The translations under genes and the position numbers were made by a program. The notes beneath the pieces were generated by a model. That model saw only the letters and a program-made list of their open reading frames with translations, ran no database searches and was not told the origin of the DNA. This document shows positions 8,462 to 17,801 of a stretch of DNA of 64,000 nt, piece by piece. The first letter of the stretch is position 1; every line of letters begins with the position of its first letter. Source of the DNA: Pantoea ananatis LMG 2665 (GTDB lineage Bacteria > Pseudomonadota > Gammaproteobacteria > Enterobacterales > Enterobacteriaceae); contig NZ_JMJJ01000001.1 of assembly GCF_000710035.2 (NCBI RefSeq), positions 124,001 through 188,000 of the forward strand, read 5' to 3'.

Positions 8462-10026
8462 TAGTCAGTCACCCTTCCTTTCACCGCAAATAACCCTTGC
8501 GGACGTTTTTGAATAAACAGCACGATCATGACCAGAATCAGGATTTTCCCCAGCACCGCGCCGATTTGCGGCTCCAGCACTTTATTGAGAATGCCCAGCC
8601 CCAGCGCAGCCACGACGGTGCCGGCCAGTTGCCCCACACCGCCGAGCACCACCACCAGGAAAGAGTCAATAATGTAGCCCTGGCCCAGTTCCGGTCCGAC
8701 ATTTCCCAACTGGGACAGGGCCACGCCGCCCAGCCCGGCGATGCCGGAGCCCAGGCCAAAAGCCAGCATATCGACTCGGCCTGTTGGCACGCCGCAGCAG
8801 TCGGCCATGGCCCGGTTTTGCGTTACCGCCCGCACGTTCATCCCCAGCCGCGTGCGGTTCAGCAGCAGCCAGGTCAGGATCAGCACAAACACCACGAACA
8901 GAATGACCGCAATACGGTTCCAGGGCAGAACCAGATTCGGCAGCACCTGCAATCCGCCGGACAGCCAGGCGGGGTTCGCAACCTCAAGGTTCTGCGCGCC
9001 AAACAGCATCCGCACCAGCTGAATCAGCATCAGGCTGATGCCCCAGGTGGCTAACAGGGTTTCCAGTGGACGGCCATACAGGTGACGGATAATGGTGCGC
9101 TCCAGCGCCATACCGATAACCGCCGTTAACCCAAAGGCGACCGGGAGCGCCAGCAGCGGATACCAGCCGATGTAATGCGGCGCGAACTGCTGAAACAGGT
9201 TTTGCACCATCCAGGTCGCGTAGGCACCCAGCATCAACATTTCCCCGTGCGCCATATTGATCACGCCCAGCAGGCCGTAGGTAATCGCCAGGCCCAGGGC
9301 GGCAAGCAGCAGTATCGAACCCAGCGACAGGCCGCTAAACGCCTGGCCCAACAGATCGCCCCACATCAGGCGGCTTTTAATCTGTTGCAGGCTTTCTGTT
9401 GCCGCCTCGCGTACGGTTTCATCGGGCTCCACTGTGGGCTGGGTCAGCCGTTGCAGGCTTGCCTGGGTGTTAGGATCGCCGGACTCGCCCAGCAGTTTCA
9501 CCGCCCGCAGCCGAACCATGGGCTGAGGGCTGGACAGTTGCAGGCTGGCCGCCGCCATCGCCAGCGCGGCATGCACGCGCGCATCCTTTTCGAGGCTCAG
9601 GCGTTGCGTAATCAGCGGGAGAAGATCGGCGGCGGCGTCATTTTGTAACTGCTGTGCCGCACTCAGGCGTACGCTGGCGTCGCTGCTCACCAGTTGATGT
9701 GCGGCGAGCGCACTGGCGACCAGCACGCGCAACCGGTTATTCATAAACAGTTTTTTTAGCGCGCCCTTCGGCTGTGATGACGTATCCAGCGGCTGGAGCC
9801 CATTACCGGTTTGGCTAAAAGGATGACGATCCTGATCCGTGACCACGGTTTCGGCTTTCAGCGCCTGAAGCAGCGGCAACCGGCTGACATCTGGCGCAGC
9901 GGCCCACTGTTGCAGCAATTCCGCCTGCTGAGCGCGGCTCGCCGCGGCGAAGTCGGCCGCCGGTCCGGCGCTGGCAAACAGCGGCAGGAGCAGCAAAAAA
10001 CTAAAGAAACACAGGCGAAGCGTCAT
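8461..10026 (-). CDS. urtB: Urea ABC transporter permease UrtB
   Basis: A 521-residue LivH-type permease. A signal peptide (LCFFSFLLLLPLFASAGPAA) and a ~200-residue periplasmic region with helical repeats precede the membrane domain, which starts near residue 230 (GLAITYGLLGVINMAHGEM). The long N-terminal extension is normal for proteobacterial UrtB and distinguishes it from plain LivH. The conserved RAVTQNRAMADCCGV segment is the loop that couples to the ATPase. It lies 77 bases after urtA with a stem-loop between them and overlaps urtC by one base. Confidence 0.92.
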   Translation of the reverse strand: MTLRLCFFSFLLLLPLFASAGPAADFAAASRAQQAELLQQWAAAPDVSRLPLLQALKAETVVTDQDRHPFSQTGNGLQPLDTSSQPKGALKKLFMNNRLRVLVASALAAHQLVSSDASVRLSAAQQLQNDAAADLLPLITQRLSLEKDARVHAALAMAAASLQLSSPQPMVRLRAVKLLGESGDPNTQASLQRLTQPTVEPDETVREAATESLQQIKSRLMWGDLLGQAFSGLSLGSILLLAALGLAITYGLLGVINMAHGEMLMLGAYATWMVQNLFQQFAPHYIGWYPLLALPVAFGLTAVIGMALERTIIRHLYGRPLETLLATWGISLMLIQLVRMLFGAQNLEVANPAWLSGGLQVLPNLVLPWNRIAVILFVVFVLILTWLLLNRTRLGMNVRAVTQNRAMADCCGVPTGRVDMLAFGLGSGIAGLGGVALSQLGNVGPELGQGYIIDSFLVVVLGGVGQLAGTVVAALGLGILNKVLEPQIGAVLGKILILVMIVLFIQKRPQGLFAVKGRVTD

Positions 10027-10068
10027 GGGAGAGCCTCATCAAATAGGCGATCATAGGAAGTCCTTACT

Positions 10069-10096
10069 GCCGCCCCACAGAGAGATCAGGGGCGGC
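10069..10096 (-). promoter_or_regulatory. Intercistronic stem-loop between urtA and urtB
   Basis: A perfect 8-bp GC-only stem, gccgcccc / ggggcggc, with a 12-base loop sits directly after the urtA stop. It has no T-run. Such hairpins after a binding-protein gene commonly protect that part of the mRNA and give more binding protein than permease; that role is inferred here. Confidence 0.5.
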
Positions 10097-10103
10097 ACCT
10101 GTC

Positions 10104-11375
10104 TTACTGAGACGTTTTCACCGGGTGATCGGGTTTTTTGTCATTACCGGGGATATACGGGCTCCAGGGCTGGGCGCGTACCGGTTTGTCGGTTTGCCAG
10201 ACCACGTTGAACTGACCGTTTTCTTCAACTTCGCCAATCATCACGGGTTTATGCAGATGGTGGTTAGTCTGATCCATCGTCAGGGTAAAGCCATCCGGCG
10301 CTTTAAAGGTCTGCCCGGCCATGGCGGCGCGCACCTTATCCACGTCGGTGGTGCCCGCTTTTTCGACGGCCTGCGCCCACATATGGATCCCTACGTAGGT
10401 CGCCTCCATCGGATCGTTCGTCACAACGCTGCTGGCATTCGGCAGGTTATGGGCTTTGGCATAAGCACGGTAATCGGCGACAAATTTGGCGTTGGTCGGG
10501 TTATCCAGCGATTCGAAGTAGTTCCAGGCGGCGAGCTGGCCGACCAGCGGTTTGGTATCAATTCCACGGAGCTCTTCTTCGCCCACTGAGAACGCCACCA
10601 CCGGTATGTCGGTGGCTTTGATGCCCTGATTCGCCAGCTCTTTGTAAAACGGCACGTTGGAATCTCCGTTGATGGTGGAGACCACCGCGGTTTTCCCGCC
10701 TGCGGCGAACTTCTTGATATTGGACACGATGGTCTGGTAATCGCTGTAGCCGAACGGGGTATAAACTTCTTCGATGTCTTTATCCTGTACGCCTTTGGTG
10801 TGCAGGAAAGCCCGCAAAATTTTGTTGGTCGTGCGGGGATACACATAATCTGTTCCCAACAGGAAGAAGCGTTTCGCGCCGCCGCCATCCTGGCTCATCA
10901 GGTATTCCACTGCCGGAATAGCCTGCTGGTTAGGGGCTGCCCCGGTGTAGAAGACGTTCGGTGACATCTCTTCACCTTCATACTGTACCGGGTAGAAGAG
11001 CAGGCCGTTCAGCTCTTCGAAGACCGGCAGCACGGATTTTCGTGATACCGAGGTCCAGCAGCCAAACACCACCGCAGTTTTGTCCTGGGTCAGCAGCTGG
11101 CGCGCCTTTTCGGCAAAGAGCGGCCAGTTTGAGGCGGGATCCACCACCACCGGTTCGAGCTTTTTACCCAGCACGCCACCTTTCGCATTGATTTCATCAA
11201 TGGTCATCAGGGCGACATCTTTCAGTGGCGTTTCGGAAATCGCCATAGTGCCGGAAAGCGAGTGCATAATACCCACTTTGATGGTGTCAGCCGCCTGGGC
11301 GTTCCATGAGAATCCCATACCTGCAACGGTAGCGGAGAGTGCAAAAGCCTTGAGCAATGAACGTCTTTTCATCAA
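10104..11375 (-). CDS. urtA: Urea ABC transporter substrate-binding protein UrtA
   Basis: A 423-residue periplasmic binding protein. It begins with a Tat-like signal (KRRSLLKAFALSA, ending NAQAAD), as is usual for UrtA/FmdD proteins. The mature part is a type-I bilobed binding protein (GIMHSLSGTMAISETPLKD). It delivers urea to UrtBC. A second ATG one codon downstream is equally possible as the start. It lies 27 bases after gntR and is followed by a stem-loop before urtB. Confidence 0.92.
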   Translation of the reverse strand: MMKRRSLLKAFALSATVAGMGFSWNAQAADTIKVGIMHSLSGTMAISETPLKDVALMTIDEINAKGGVLGKKLEPVVVDPASNWPLFAEKARQLLTQDKTAVVFGCWTSVSRKSVLPVFEELNGLLFYPVQYEGEEMSPNVFYTGAAPNQQAIPAVEYLMSQDGGGAKRFFLLGTDYVYPRTTNKILRAFLHTKGVQDKDIEEVYTPFGYSDYQTIVSNIKKFAAGGKTAVVSTINGDSNVPFYKELANQGIKATDIPVVAFSVGEEELRGIDTKPLVGQLAAWNYFESLDNPTNAKFVADYRAYAKAHNLPNASSVVTNDPMEATYVGIHMWAQAVEKAGTTDVDKVRAAMAGQTFKAPDGFTLTMDQTNHHLHKPVMIGEVEENGQFNVVWQTDKPVRAQPWSPYIPGNDKKPDHPVKTSQ

Positions 11376-11402
11376 TGTTAAACCCCTGGTTAGATGGATG
11401 CG

Positions 11403-12104
11403 TTATTCGATGGGTTGGAGCCTGGCCTGCTGTAACATATGGATCGTGATCTTCCTGACCTCAGCCTTACTGGCGGCAATGTGTTCGCTCAGCATCTGCT
11501 GGGCTTTGCCGGTCTGCTGCAAAAAAATGGCCTGTAAAATTTGCGCGTGCTCGCGATACGTCGCCGCGATCCTGTCTTCGCGGGTAAAATCGAGACGACG
11601 AATAATGCGGATCTTCTCGGTCAGTTCAGCGTGAATACGCGCGATCTCACTGTTGCCTGCGGCGGCGACCAGCGTCATATGAAAGGCCTCATCGTGCTGC
11701 GACACTTTCTTGCCGTCATCCAGCCGGGCGGCCTCACACCAGAACTGATAAAGCTCGCGCAGCCGGGCGGCGCACTGCGCCGAGGGCAGTTCGCACAGAC
11801 GCTTCACGGCTTCGCACTCCAGTACCGTGCGCAGATCGTACAGCTCTTCGAAATAGGCAAAATCGAAGGTTTTGACCTGCCATCCGCTGCGAAACCACAC
11901 ATCGACATAGCCTTCACGCTCCAGCCAGAACAGTGCCTGCCGGACTGGCGTGCGGCTGACCGCCATACGTTCAGCAATTTCACTCTCGCTGAAGCGGTCA
12001 CCGGGCATCAGGCGAAACTCAAAAATGTCGTTTTTCAGCGTCTGGTAAACACGTTCCGCCAGGGCTTCCGGACGCGCTTTATTACGGGGTGAACGGGTTG
12101 TCAT
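11403..12104 (-). CDS. GntR-family (FadR/FCD type) transcriptional regulator
   Basis: A 233-residue regulator. An N-terminal winged helix-turn-helix covers about residues 15-80 (ERMAVSRTPVRQALFWLEREGYV). An all-helical FCD ligand-binding domain follows, with FEELYDLRTVLECEAVKRLCEL and the HDEAFH and EHAQI histidine-containing segments. It sits inside the operon, nine bases after uca and 27 before urtA, so it is co-transcribed with both the catabolic and the transport genes and probably controls the operon in response to urea, allophanate or a related compound. The effector is unknown. Confidence 0.85.
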   Translation of the reverse strand: MTTRSPRNKARPEALAERVYQTLKNDIFEFRLMPGDRFSESEIAERMAVSRTPVRQALFWLEREGYVDVWFRSGWQVKTFDFAYFEELYDLRTVLECEAVKRLCELPSAQCAARLRELYQFWCEAARLDDGKKVSQHDEAFHMTLVAAAGNSEIARIHAELTEKIRIIRRLDFTREDRIAATYREHAQILQAIFLQQTGKAQQMLSEHIAASKAEVRKITIHMLQQARLQPIE

Positions 12105-12113
12105 CGGCTCTCC

Positions 12114-15100
12114 TTATTCCAGCCACAGCAGCGTATCGCCAGGGCTGACGGCACGCCCTGCCTGACAGGCGATGCGTTTCACCCGACCGGCGCAGGGGGC
12201 TGCAATCGCCAGCTCCATTTTCATTGCTTCAACAATCACCAGCGTCTGACCCGCGCTGACGTCATCCCCGGGCTGTACCAGCACTTTCCAGATATTGCCG
12301 TTCATATCTGCCTGCACCGCGTGCGCGCTGTCATCTTCAGCGGCGGTATGAGGCGCTTTATCTGGAGGAGAGGCGATCTCCTGTTCCTCCTGCGACCAGC
12401 GCGTGACTTCCTGCTCGAAAGCCGCTGCCTGACGCTGGCGAAACGCCGTGATGTCCTGAGCGTTATCCGCCAGGAATTGTTGGTGAGCGGCAAAGTCAAA
12501 TTCAGTTTCGTCAATACGCAGCGTGGCGCGACCTTCGCGGAAATCGTCACGTAACTGCGTCAGCGCCTCTTCCGTTACGGGATAAAAGCGCACCTGATCG
12601 AAGAAGCGCAGCAGCCAGGGTTCGCCTGCAGTAAACTGCGCATTTTTGAGGAACTTGTTCCAGATAGGTAAGGTACGGCCCACCAGCTGATAGCCGCCGG
12701 GCGAGTCCATGCCGTAAATGCACATATACATCCCGCCGATGCCGACGGTGCCTTCTGCCGTAAAGGTACGGGCCGGGCTGTATTTGGAACTCAGCAGGCG
12801 GTGACGGGGATCGACAGGCACGGCGCAGGGCGCGCCAAGGTACACATCCCCCAGCCCTAAAATCAGATAGCTGGCCTCAAAGATCGTGTCGCGGACCTGG
12901 TCGCGGCTGGTTAATCCGTTAATGCGCTGAATAAAATCGACATTATTTGGCAGCCAGGGCGCGCTGGCACGCACGGTTTCTTTATAGCGTTCCACCGCAC
13001 CGAGCGTCGCGCTGTCTTCAAAGGCCATCGGCAGCCAGACGATGCGTGACGGAACTTTCAGGTGACTGACATTGCCGAGCATCGCTTCCCGTTCCAGCAG
13101 CACGTTCATTAACTGCGACTGACTCAGGACCAGGCTGTCGTAGCGAATTTGCAGCGAGCGCACGCCAGGAGAGAGCTCTTCGATCCCGGTAACAGGCTGA
13201 GCACGCAGCGCCTCCATTAACAAATGCACACGCAGACGCAATGCCAGATCGAGGACGTTGTCGCCATATTCGATGAGGATGTATTTATCACCGGCCTGGC
13301 GATAGACCGCCTTGGGGGAGGTTTCCGTGGCGGCGACAGCGGCGAGCAGGGTGCCGGAACCAAAGCGGTTTTCAGCCAGCGAGGGGACGGCAAACGCGGG
13401 CGCAGAGTGCGGCCGCAGCGTGGCAATCACCTGCTTCTGAGCCTGTTCCCGCGCGGTCGCTTCCTCTACGCTGATGGGGTGAAAACTGATGCTGTCACCA
13501 GGTTTAACCTGACCGACTTTCCACAGCTCGGCTTTGGCTATCGTTACCGGGCAGACAAAGCCGCCAAGGCTGGGGCCGTCGTGGGTGAGGATCACCGGGA
13601 AATCACCGGTAAAGTTGACTGCGCCGATAGCATACTCGCAGTCATGTACGTTGGAGGGATGCAGACCGGCCTCACCGCCGTTAGCGCGAGCCCAGCTCGG
13701 TTTTGGCCCGACCAGGCGTACGCCAAGGCGGTTTGAGTTGTAGTGTACCTGCCAGTCGCTGGCAAAAAAGTCGTCGATGGCGGCCTGGGTGAAGAAGTCA
13801 GGTGCGCCGTGCGGCCCGTACAGCACGCCAATGTGCCATTCGTTCGTGTAGGTCGGTATCAGCGCCGGGCTGAGCGCCTGGGGGGCGCTGATCGGGGCCG
13901 GTGTGGTGCAGGCGGCCAGCAGCGGCTGGGAAACCGGCAGCATATCGGCAACCCGCAGCGTCCGCCCCGCGTGCCCGCCAAACTGACCAAGCGAGAAAGT
14001 GGAGCGGCTGCCGAGGTATTCCGGTACGTCAAAACCATTACGGATGGCCAGGTAACAGCGACAGCCTTGCAGCGCGCGGCCCAGCGTGAGCGTTTGTCCC
14101 GCATTGACCGTGACAGGCTGCCAGTTTGCAACGGGTTCACCATCCAGCATGGCGGCGCAGTCAGCGCCGGTCAGGGCAATTGTCGTCGCACAATGAAAAC
14201 GCAGCGTCGGGCCCTGTAAGGTAAATTCCAGTCCTGCTGCGGCCTCATGATTGCCGACGATACGGTTAGCCAGCCGGAAAGCATAGTCGTCCATGGGGCC
14301 GGAGGGCGGTACGCCGATATCCCAGTAGCCAAGGCGGCCCGGAACGTCCTGCACGGAGCTAAAGGTGCCGGGCTGCAGAACTTCCACCACCGGGGCCGAT
14401 GGCGTGAAATCATCCAGAAAACCAGTCCAGACGTTGCCGTTCTGGAAGGCGTCGGTGGCGATGACCTGCCGCAGGTAATCAAGATTGGTGGCGATGCCGT
14501 GCAGTTGAGTGGCATTAAGCGCGCGTTGCAGTTTGGCCAGCGCGGCGTCCCGGGTTTCAGCATGAACGATCAGTTTGGCGATCATGGGATCGTAGTAGCT
14601 CGATACGTCGCTACCGGTGCTGATTCCACTATCGACGCGCACATCCTCGGGAAAGTGCACATGGGTTAAGACACCGGGACAAGGCTGAAAGTGTTTAAGC
14701 GGATCTTCAGCGTAGAGCCGGACTTCGATCGAGGCGCCCTGAGGTGCCTGCTGCAGGCGCGGCCAGTCGATCGCTTCATCGGCAGCCACGCGCAACATGC
14801 ACTCGACCAGGTCAAGACCCGTGACGCATTCGGTGACCGGATGTTCAACCTGCAGGCGGGTATTGACCTCCAGGAAATAGAAGGCGTCCTGCTGCGCATC
14901 GTAAATGTATTCGACGGTGCCCGCGCTGCGGTAATTGACCACCTCGCCCAACCGGACTGCCGAGGCGAGCAGCGCATCGCGGGTTGCAGCGGGCAAACAG
15001 GGAGCGGGCGTTTCTTCTACCACTTTCTGGTTGCGGCGTTGCAGAGAGCAGTCGCGCTCGCCCAGAGCGACCACGGTGCCTTTGCCGTCGCCAAAGATCT

Positions 15101-15731
15101 GTACCTCAACATGGCGGGCATGATCGATGCAGCGTTCAAGAAATACGCCTGCGTCGCTGAAGAACTGTTCGCCAAGCCGGCGCACGCTCTCCCAGGCATG
15201 CCGGAGCGCCTCGGCATCCGCGCAGCGCGTCAGGCCGATGCCGCCGCCCCCGGCCGTGCTTTTTAACATCACCGGATAACCAATATGGCTCGCGGCGGCC
15301 AGGGCGTCATCCAGCGAGTCGAGCAGCGGCGTGCCTGGCGTCATGGGAACACCGGCGTGCGCTGCCAGTTCACGGGCACGGTGCTTTAAACCGAACTCAC
15401 CAATTTGCTGCGCTGTCGGTCCAACAAATACGATGCCGGCCTCCTCACAGGCGGCGGCAAACGGCAGGCTTTCAGAGAGAAAACCGTAGCCCGGCCAGAC
15501 AGCCTGGGCGCCGCTTTCCTGCGCGGCCGCCAGAATTTTATCAATGCGCAGATAGCTGTCGCTGGCTTTGTCACCGCCCAGACAAATAGCGATATCGGCA
15601 TCTTTGACATGTTGCGCGTTACGGTCGGCATTGGAAAAGACCGCGACGCTGGTAATGCCCAAACGTTTCAGGGTACGGATAGCGCGGCAGGCAATTTCGC
15701 CACGATTGGCAATCAGAACGGTGCTGAACAT
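12114..15731 (-). CDS. uca: Urea carboxylase (biotin-dependent)
   Basis: A 1205-residue multidomain enzyme making allophanate from urea, bicarbonate and ATP. Order seen: biotin carboxylase (residues 1-450; ANRGEIACRAIRTLKRLG, ATP-grasp loop MLKSTAGGGGIGLTRC), AHS2-like carboxyltransferase part (SVQDVPGRLGYWDIGVPPSG), AHS1-like part (PGVRSLQIRYDSLVLSQ), and a C-terminal biotinyl domain with EAMKM, whose biotin lysine is K1171. It follows atzF by six bases. Many enzymes with this name are guanidine carboxylases accompanied by carboxyguanidine deiminase subunits (UAAP1/2, CgdAB). None is present here and a complete urea transporter is, which favours urea as the real substrate. Confidence 0.92.
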   Translation of the reverse strand: MFSTVLIANRGEIACRAIRTLKRLGITSVAVFSNADRNAQHVKDADIAICLGGDKASDSYLRIDKILAAAQESGAQAVWPGYGFLSESLPFAAACEEAGIVFVGPTAQQIGEFGLKHRARELAAHAGVPMTPGTPLLDSLDDALAAASHIGYPVMLKSTAGGGGIGLTRCADAEALRHAWESVRRLGEQFFSDAGVFLERCIDHARHVEVQIFGDGKGTVVALGERDCSLQRRNQKVVEETPAPCLPAATRDALLASAVRLGEVVNYRSAGTVEYIYDAQQDAFYFLEVNTRLQVEHPVTECVTGLDLVECMLRVAADEAIDWPRLQQAPQGASIEVRLYAEDPLKHFQPCPGVLTHVHFPEDVRVDSGISTGSDVSSYYDPMIAKLIVHAETRDAALAKLQRALNATQLHGIATNLDYLRQVIATDAFQNGNVWTGFLDDFTPSAPVVEVLQPGTFSSVQDVPGRLGYWDIGVPPSGPMDDYAFRLANRIVGNHEAAAGLEFTLQGPTLRFHCATTIALTGADCAAMLDGEPVANWQPVTVNAGQTLTLGRALQGCRCYLAIRNGFDVPEYLGSRSTFSLGQFGGHAGRTLRVADMLPVSQPLLAACTTPAPISAPQALSPALIPTYTNEWHIGVLYGPHGAPDFFTQAAIDDFFASDWQVHYNSNRLGVRLVGPKPSWARANGGEAGLHPSNVHDCEYAIGAVNFTGDFPVILTHDGPSLGGFVCPVTIAKAELWKVGQVKPGDSISFHPISVEEATAREQAQKQVIATLRPHSAPAFAVPSLAENRFGSGTLLAAVAATETSPKAVYRQAGDKYILIEYGDNVLDLALRLRVHLLMEALRAQPVTGIEELSPGVRSLQIRYDSLVLSQSQLMNVLLEREAMLGNVSHLKVPSRIVWLPMAFEDSATLGAVERYKETVRASAPWLPNNVDFIQRINGLTSRDQVRDTIFEASYLILGLGDVYLGAPCAVPVDPRHRLLSSKYSPARTFTAEGTVGIGGMYMCIYGMDSPGGYQLVGRTLPIWNKFLKNAQFTAGEPWLLRFFDQVRFYPVTEEALTQLRDDFREGRATLRIDETEFDFAAHQQFLADNAQDITAFRQRQAAAFEQEVTRWSQEEQEIASPPDKAPHTAAEDDSAHAVQADMNGNIWKVLVQPGDDVSAGQTLVIVEAMKMELAIAAPCAGRVKRIACQAGRAVSPGDTLLWLE

Positions 15732-15737
15732 GATTGA

Positions 15738-17531
15738 TTAACTCTCCAGAGAAGCGAGCCAGTTACGCCAGCCGCCGAATTCGGTAATCTCCAGCGCGTG
15801 CGTCAGCGCGGAACCTTCACAAATAAAGCCTTTCACCACGCGACCATCGGCAAGCGTGAGGCTGCCAATGCCCAGGGGTTGTGGGATCTCGGCCACGAAT
15901 TCGCCAAAGCGCGCCAGGGGGATATCCCAGAGCTCGACGGCGATGGCGGCGCCCTGTTCCGCCCGCATCAGTCCCGGCTTTTTGACCGGGCCATCCAGCA
16001 GGGCAAACAGGCGATACTGGCTGGCCGTCTGGGTCTCTTCTACCCGGACGGCCTGGCGTTGCGTGAGCTGAAAGTTAAGTGGCATGCCGGTCAGGTGCGC
16101 GCCCACGACCGCAAGACGAACATGGTCGTCCGAAGGGGGAAGCGGCGCAGGCTCAGCGGGTTGGGCCTTGCCAGTGGCGCCGCGCGGCAGGGCCATAGCC
16201 TGCTGCCAGCGCAGGCCAAACTGCGCCAGCGCGTGGTCATGCCAGGCGGGGGCGATGAGCGTAATGCCCGCGGGCAGATCGTCGTTTCTGAAAGGGGCGG
16301 GCAGCGCCAGTGCGGCAAGATCGGCCAGATTGGTAAAGTTGGTGTAAGTACCAAAATGTGAGTTGTAAATCACCGGCTCCTGCTGCATCTCATCCAGGGT
16401 ATAGATCGTGGGGGACGTGGGCACGACCAGCGCATCAAACGGCGCCAGAATCTGCTGAATCTGGCGCGCCAGCCGGGCACGCAGGTATTCGGCCTCAAAG
16501 GCCTCGACGGCACTGTATTTCAGCCCCGTCGAGATAATGCTGTGCACCACCGGATCCATCTTCTCCGGGTGGTTGAGCATCTCGCCTACGGCAGCGGTAC
16601 GCTCCGCCACCCACGGGCCGTAGTAGAGCTGTTCGGCGAGCTGCGTGAAGGGGGTGAAATCAATCGGATGCAGCGTGGCGCCGTTGTCCTGCAGTGCGGT
16701 CAGCGCGGCGTCCCAGGCCGCTTCGGCAGCTGCATCATCAAAAAACACGGGGGCGGCAGGAATTGCGAAATCAGGATGGGATTTCATGCCCGCGGGCGCC
16801 GTACGAGGATGAACGCGCGAGTAGGCATCCTGAGCATCGTATCCTCCCGCCAGGCTGGCGACGCGAAAAGCATCGTCCACCGTCAGCGCAAAGACAGAAA
16901 TTGTGTCGTTCAGGCGGCAGGCAGGAACGACACCGCGCGCAGACAGCCAGCCCTTGGTCGGTTTCAGACCGACAATATTGTTGAAACCGGCGGGCACCCG
17001 GCCAGAACCGGCGGTATCGGTACCCAAAGAGAACGCCACCAGCCCTCGAGCCAGTACCGAGGCCGATCCCGAACTGGAGCCGCCGCTTACAAAGTCCGGG
17101 TCAAAGGTGTTACATACCGCGCCGTAAGGTGAACGTGTACCGACCAGTCCGGTAGCAAACTGGTCGAGGTTAGTTTTCCCCATCACCACCGCGCCCGCCG
17201 CTTTAAGCTGTGCCACCACAAAGGCATCCTCGGCGGCGATGTAACGGAATGCAGGGCAGGCTGCCGTTGTCGGCCAGCCAGCCACGTCAATGTTATCTTT
17301 CACGGCAAAGGGAACACCGAACAGTGGAAGGGCATCCGGATCCTGCTGGTAACGCGCCAGGAGCGGCTCAGTTTGCGCCATTAACTGGGCGGGAGTGGCA
17401 AGACAGATCCACGCATTATCGTCTGGATCCAGCTCAGAAAGGTGTTCAGCCAGCAGCGTGTGAACCTGCTCCGGGTGTTGCCGAACGCGTTGCTGCCAGT
17501 CATTAAGGGTCAAACCGAATGTCGAAGCCAT
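15738..17531 (-). CDS. atzF: Allophanate hydrolase
   Basis: A 597-residue amidase-signature enzyme that splits allophanate towards CO2 and ammonia, completing ATP-dependent urea breakdown. The Ser-cisSer-Lys triad can be placed: K78 in FAVKDNID, serines 151-153 in GGSSSGSA, and S175 in DTAGSGR. The C-terminal ~130 residues form the extra domain that handles the second decarboxylation step in full-length allophanate hydrolases (NFQLTQRQA onwards). It is the first gene of the minus-strand operon and is read divergently from slt. The operon promoter should lie in 17532-17801, but I could not see a convincing sigma-54 or NtrC site. Confidence 0.92.
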   Translation of the reverse strand: MASTFGLTLNDWQQRVRQHPEQVHTLLAEHLSELDPDDNAWICLATPAQLMAQTEPLLARYQQDPDALPLFGVPFAVKDNIDVAGWPTTAACPAFRYIAAEDAFVVAQLKAAGAVVMGKTNLDQFATGLVGTRSPYGAVCNTFDPDFVSGGSSSGSASVLARGLVAFSLGTDTAGSGRVPAGFNNIVGLKPTKGWLSARGVVPACRLNDTISVFALTVDDAFRVASLAGGYDAQDAYSRVHPRTAPAGMKSHPDFAIPAAPVFFDDAAAEAAWDAALTALQDNGATLHPIDFTPFTQLAEQLYYGPWVAERTAAVGEMLNHPEKMDPVVHSIISTGLKYSAVEAFEAEYLRARLARQIQQILAPFDALVVPTSPTIYTLDEMQQEPVIYNSHFGTYTNFTNLADLAALALPAPFRNDDLPAGITLIAPAWHDHALAQFGLRWQQAMALPRGATGKAQPAEPAPLPPSDDHVRLAVVGAHLTGMPLNFQLTQRQAVRVEETQTASQYRLFALLDGPVKKPGLMRAEQGAAIAVELWDIPLARFGEFVAEIPQPLGIGSLTLADGRVVKGFICEGSALTHALEITEFGGWRNWLASLES

Positions 17532-17801
17532 GCAGTGAATTCCAACAGGTATACAAGATGGGATTCAACGAAGCAAAGGGCGTGCCAGAATTTTAATGCC
17601 ATGAATCAATGAGATAATTCGAACAGTCATAAGAAGATGTGATGATAAAACGCACAGTTGTCGCGCAGGCATTGTGACATCAGGGTGCGTTAAAGCGGTG
17701 CGAAGGTAAATTTTGTGAAGAACATGGCAAGAGTGGCTTCCCCTGGTTAGCATGAATAACGTCTGGCACAGAGCCAGCGCCCAGCAACAGAGGAGATTTA
17801 C

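Noticed and set aside
17532..17801. Sigma-54/NtrC promoter for the urea operon
   Set aside because: Looked for GG-N10-GC elements on the minus strand; the nearest candidate has the wrong spacing.
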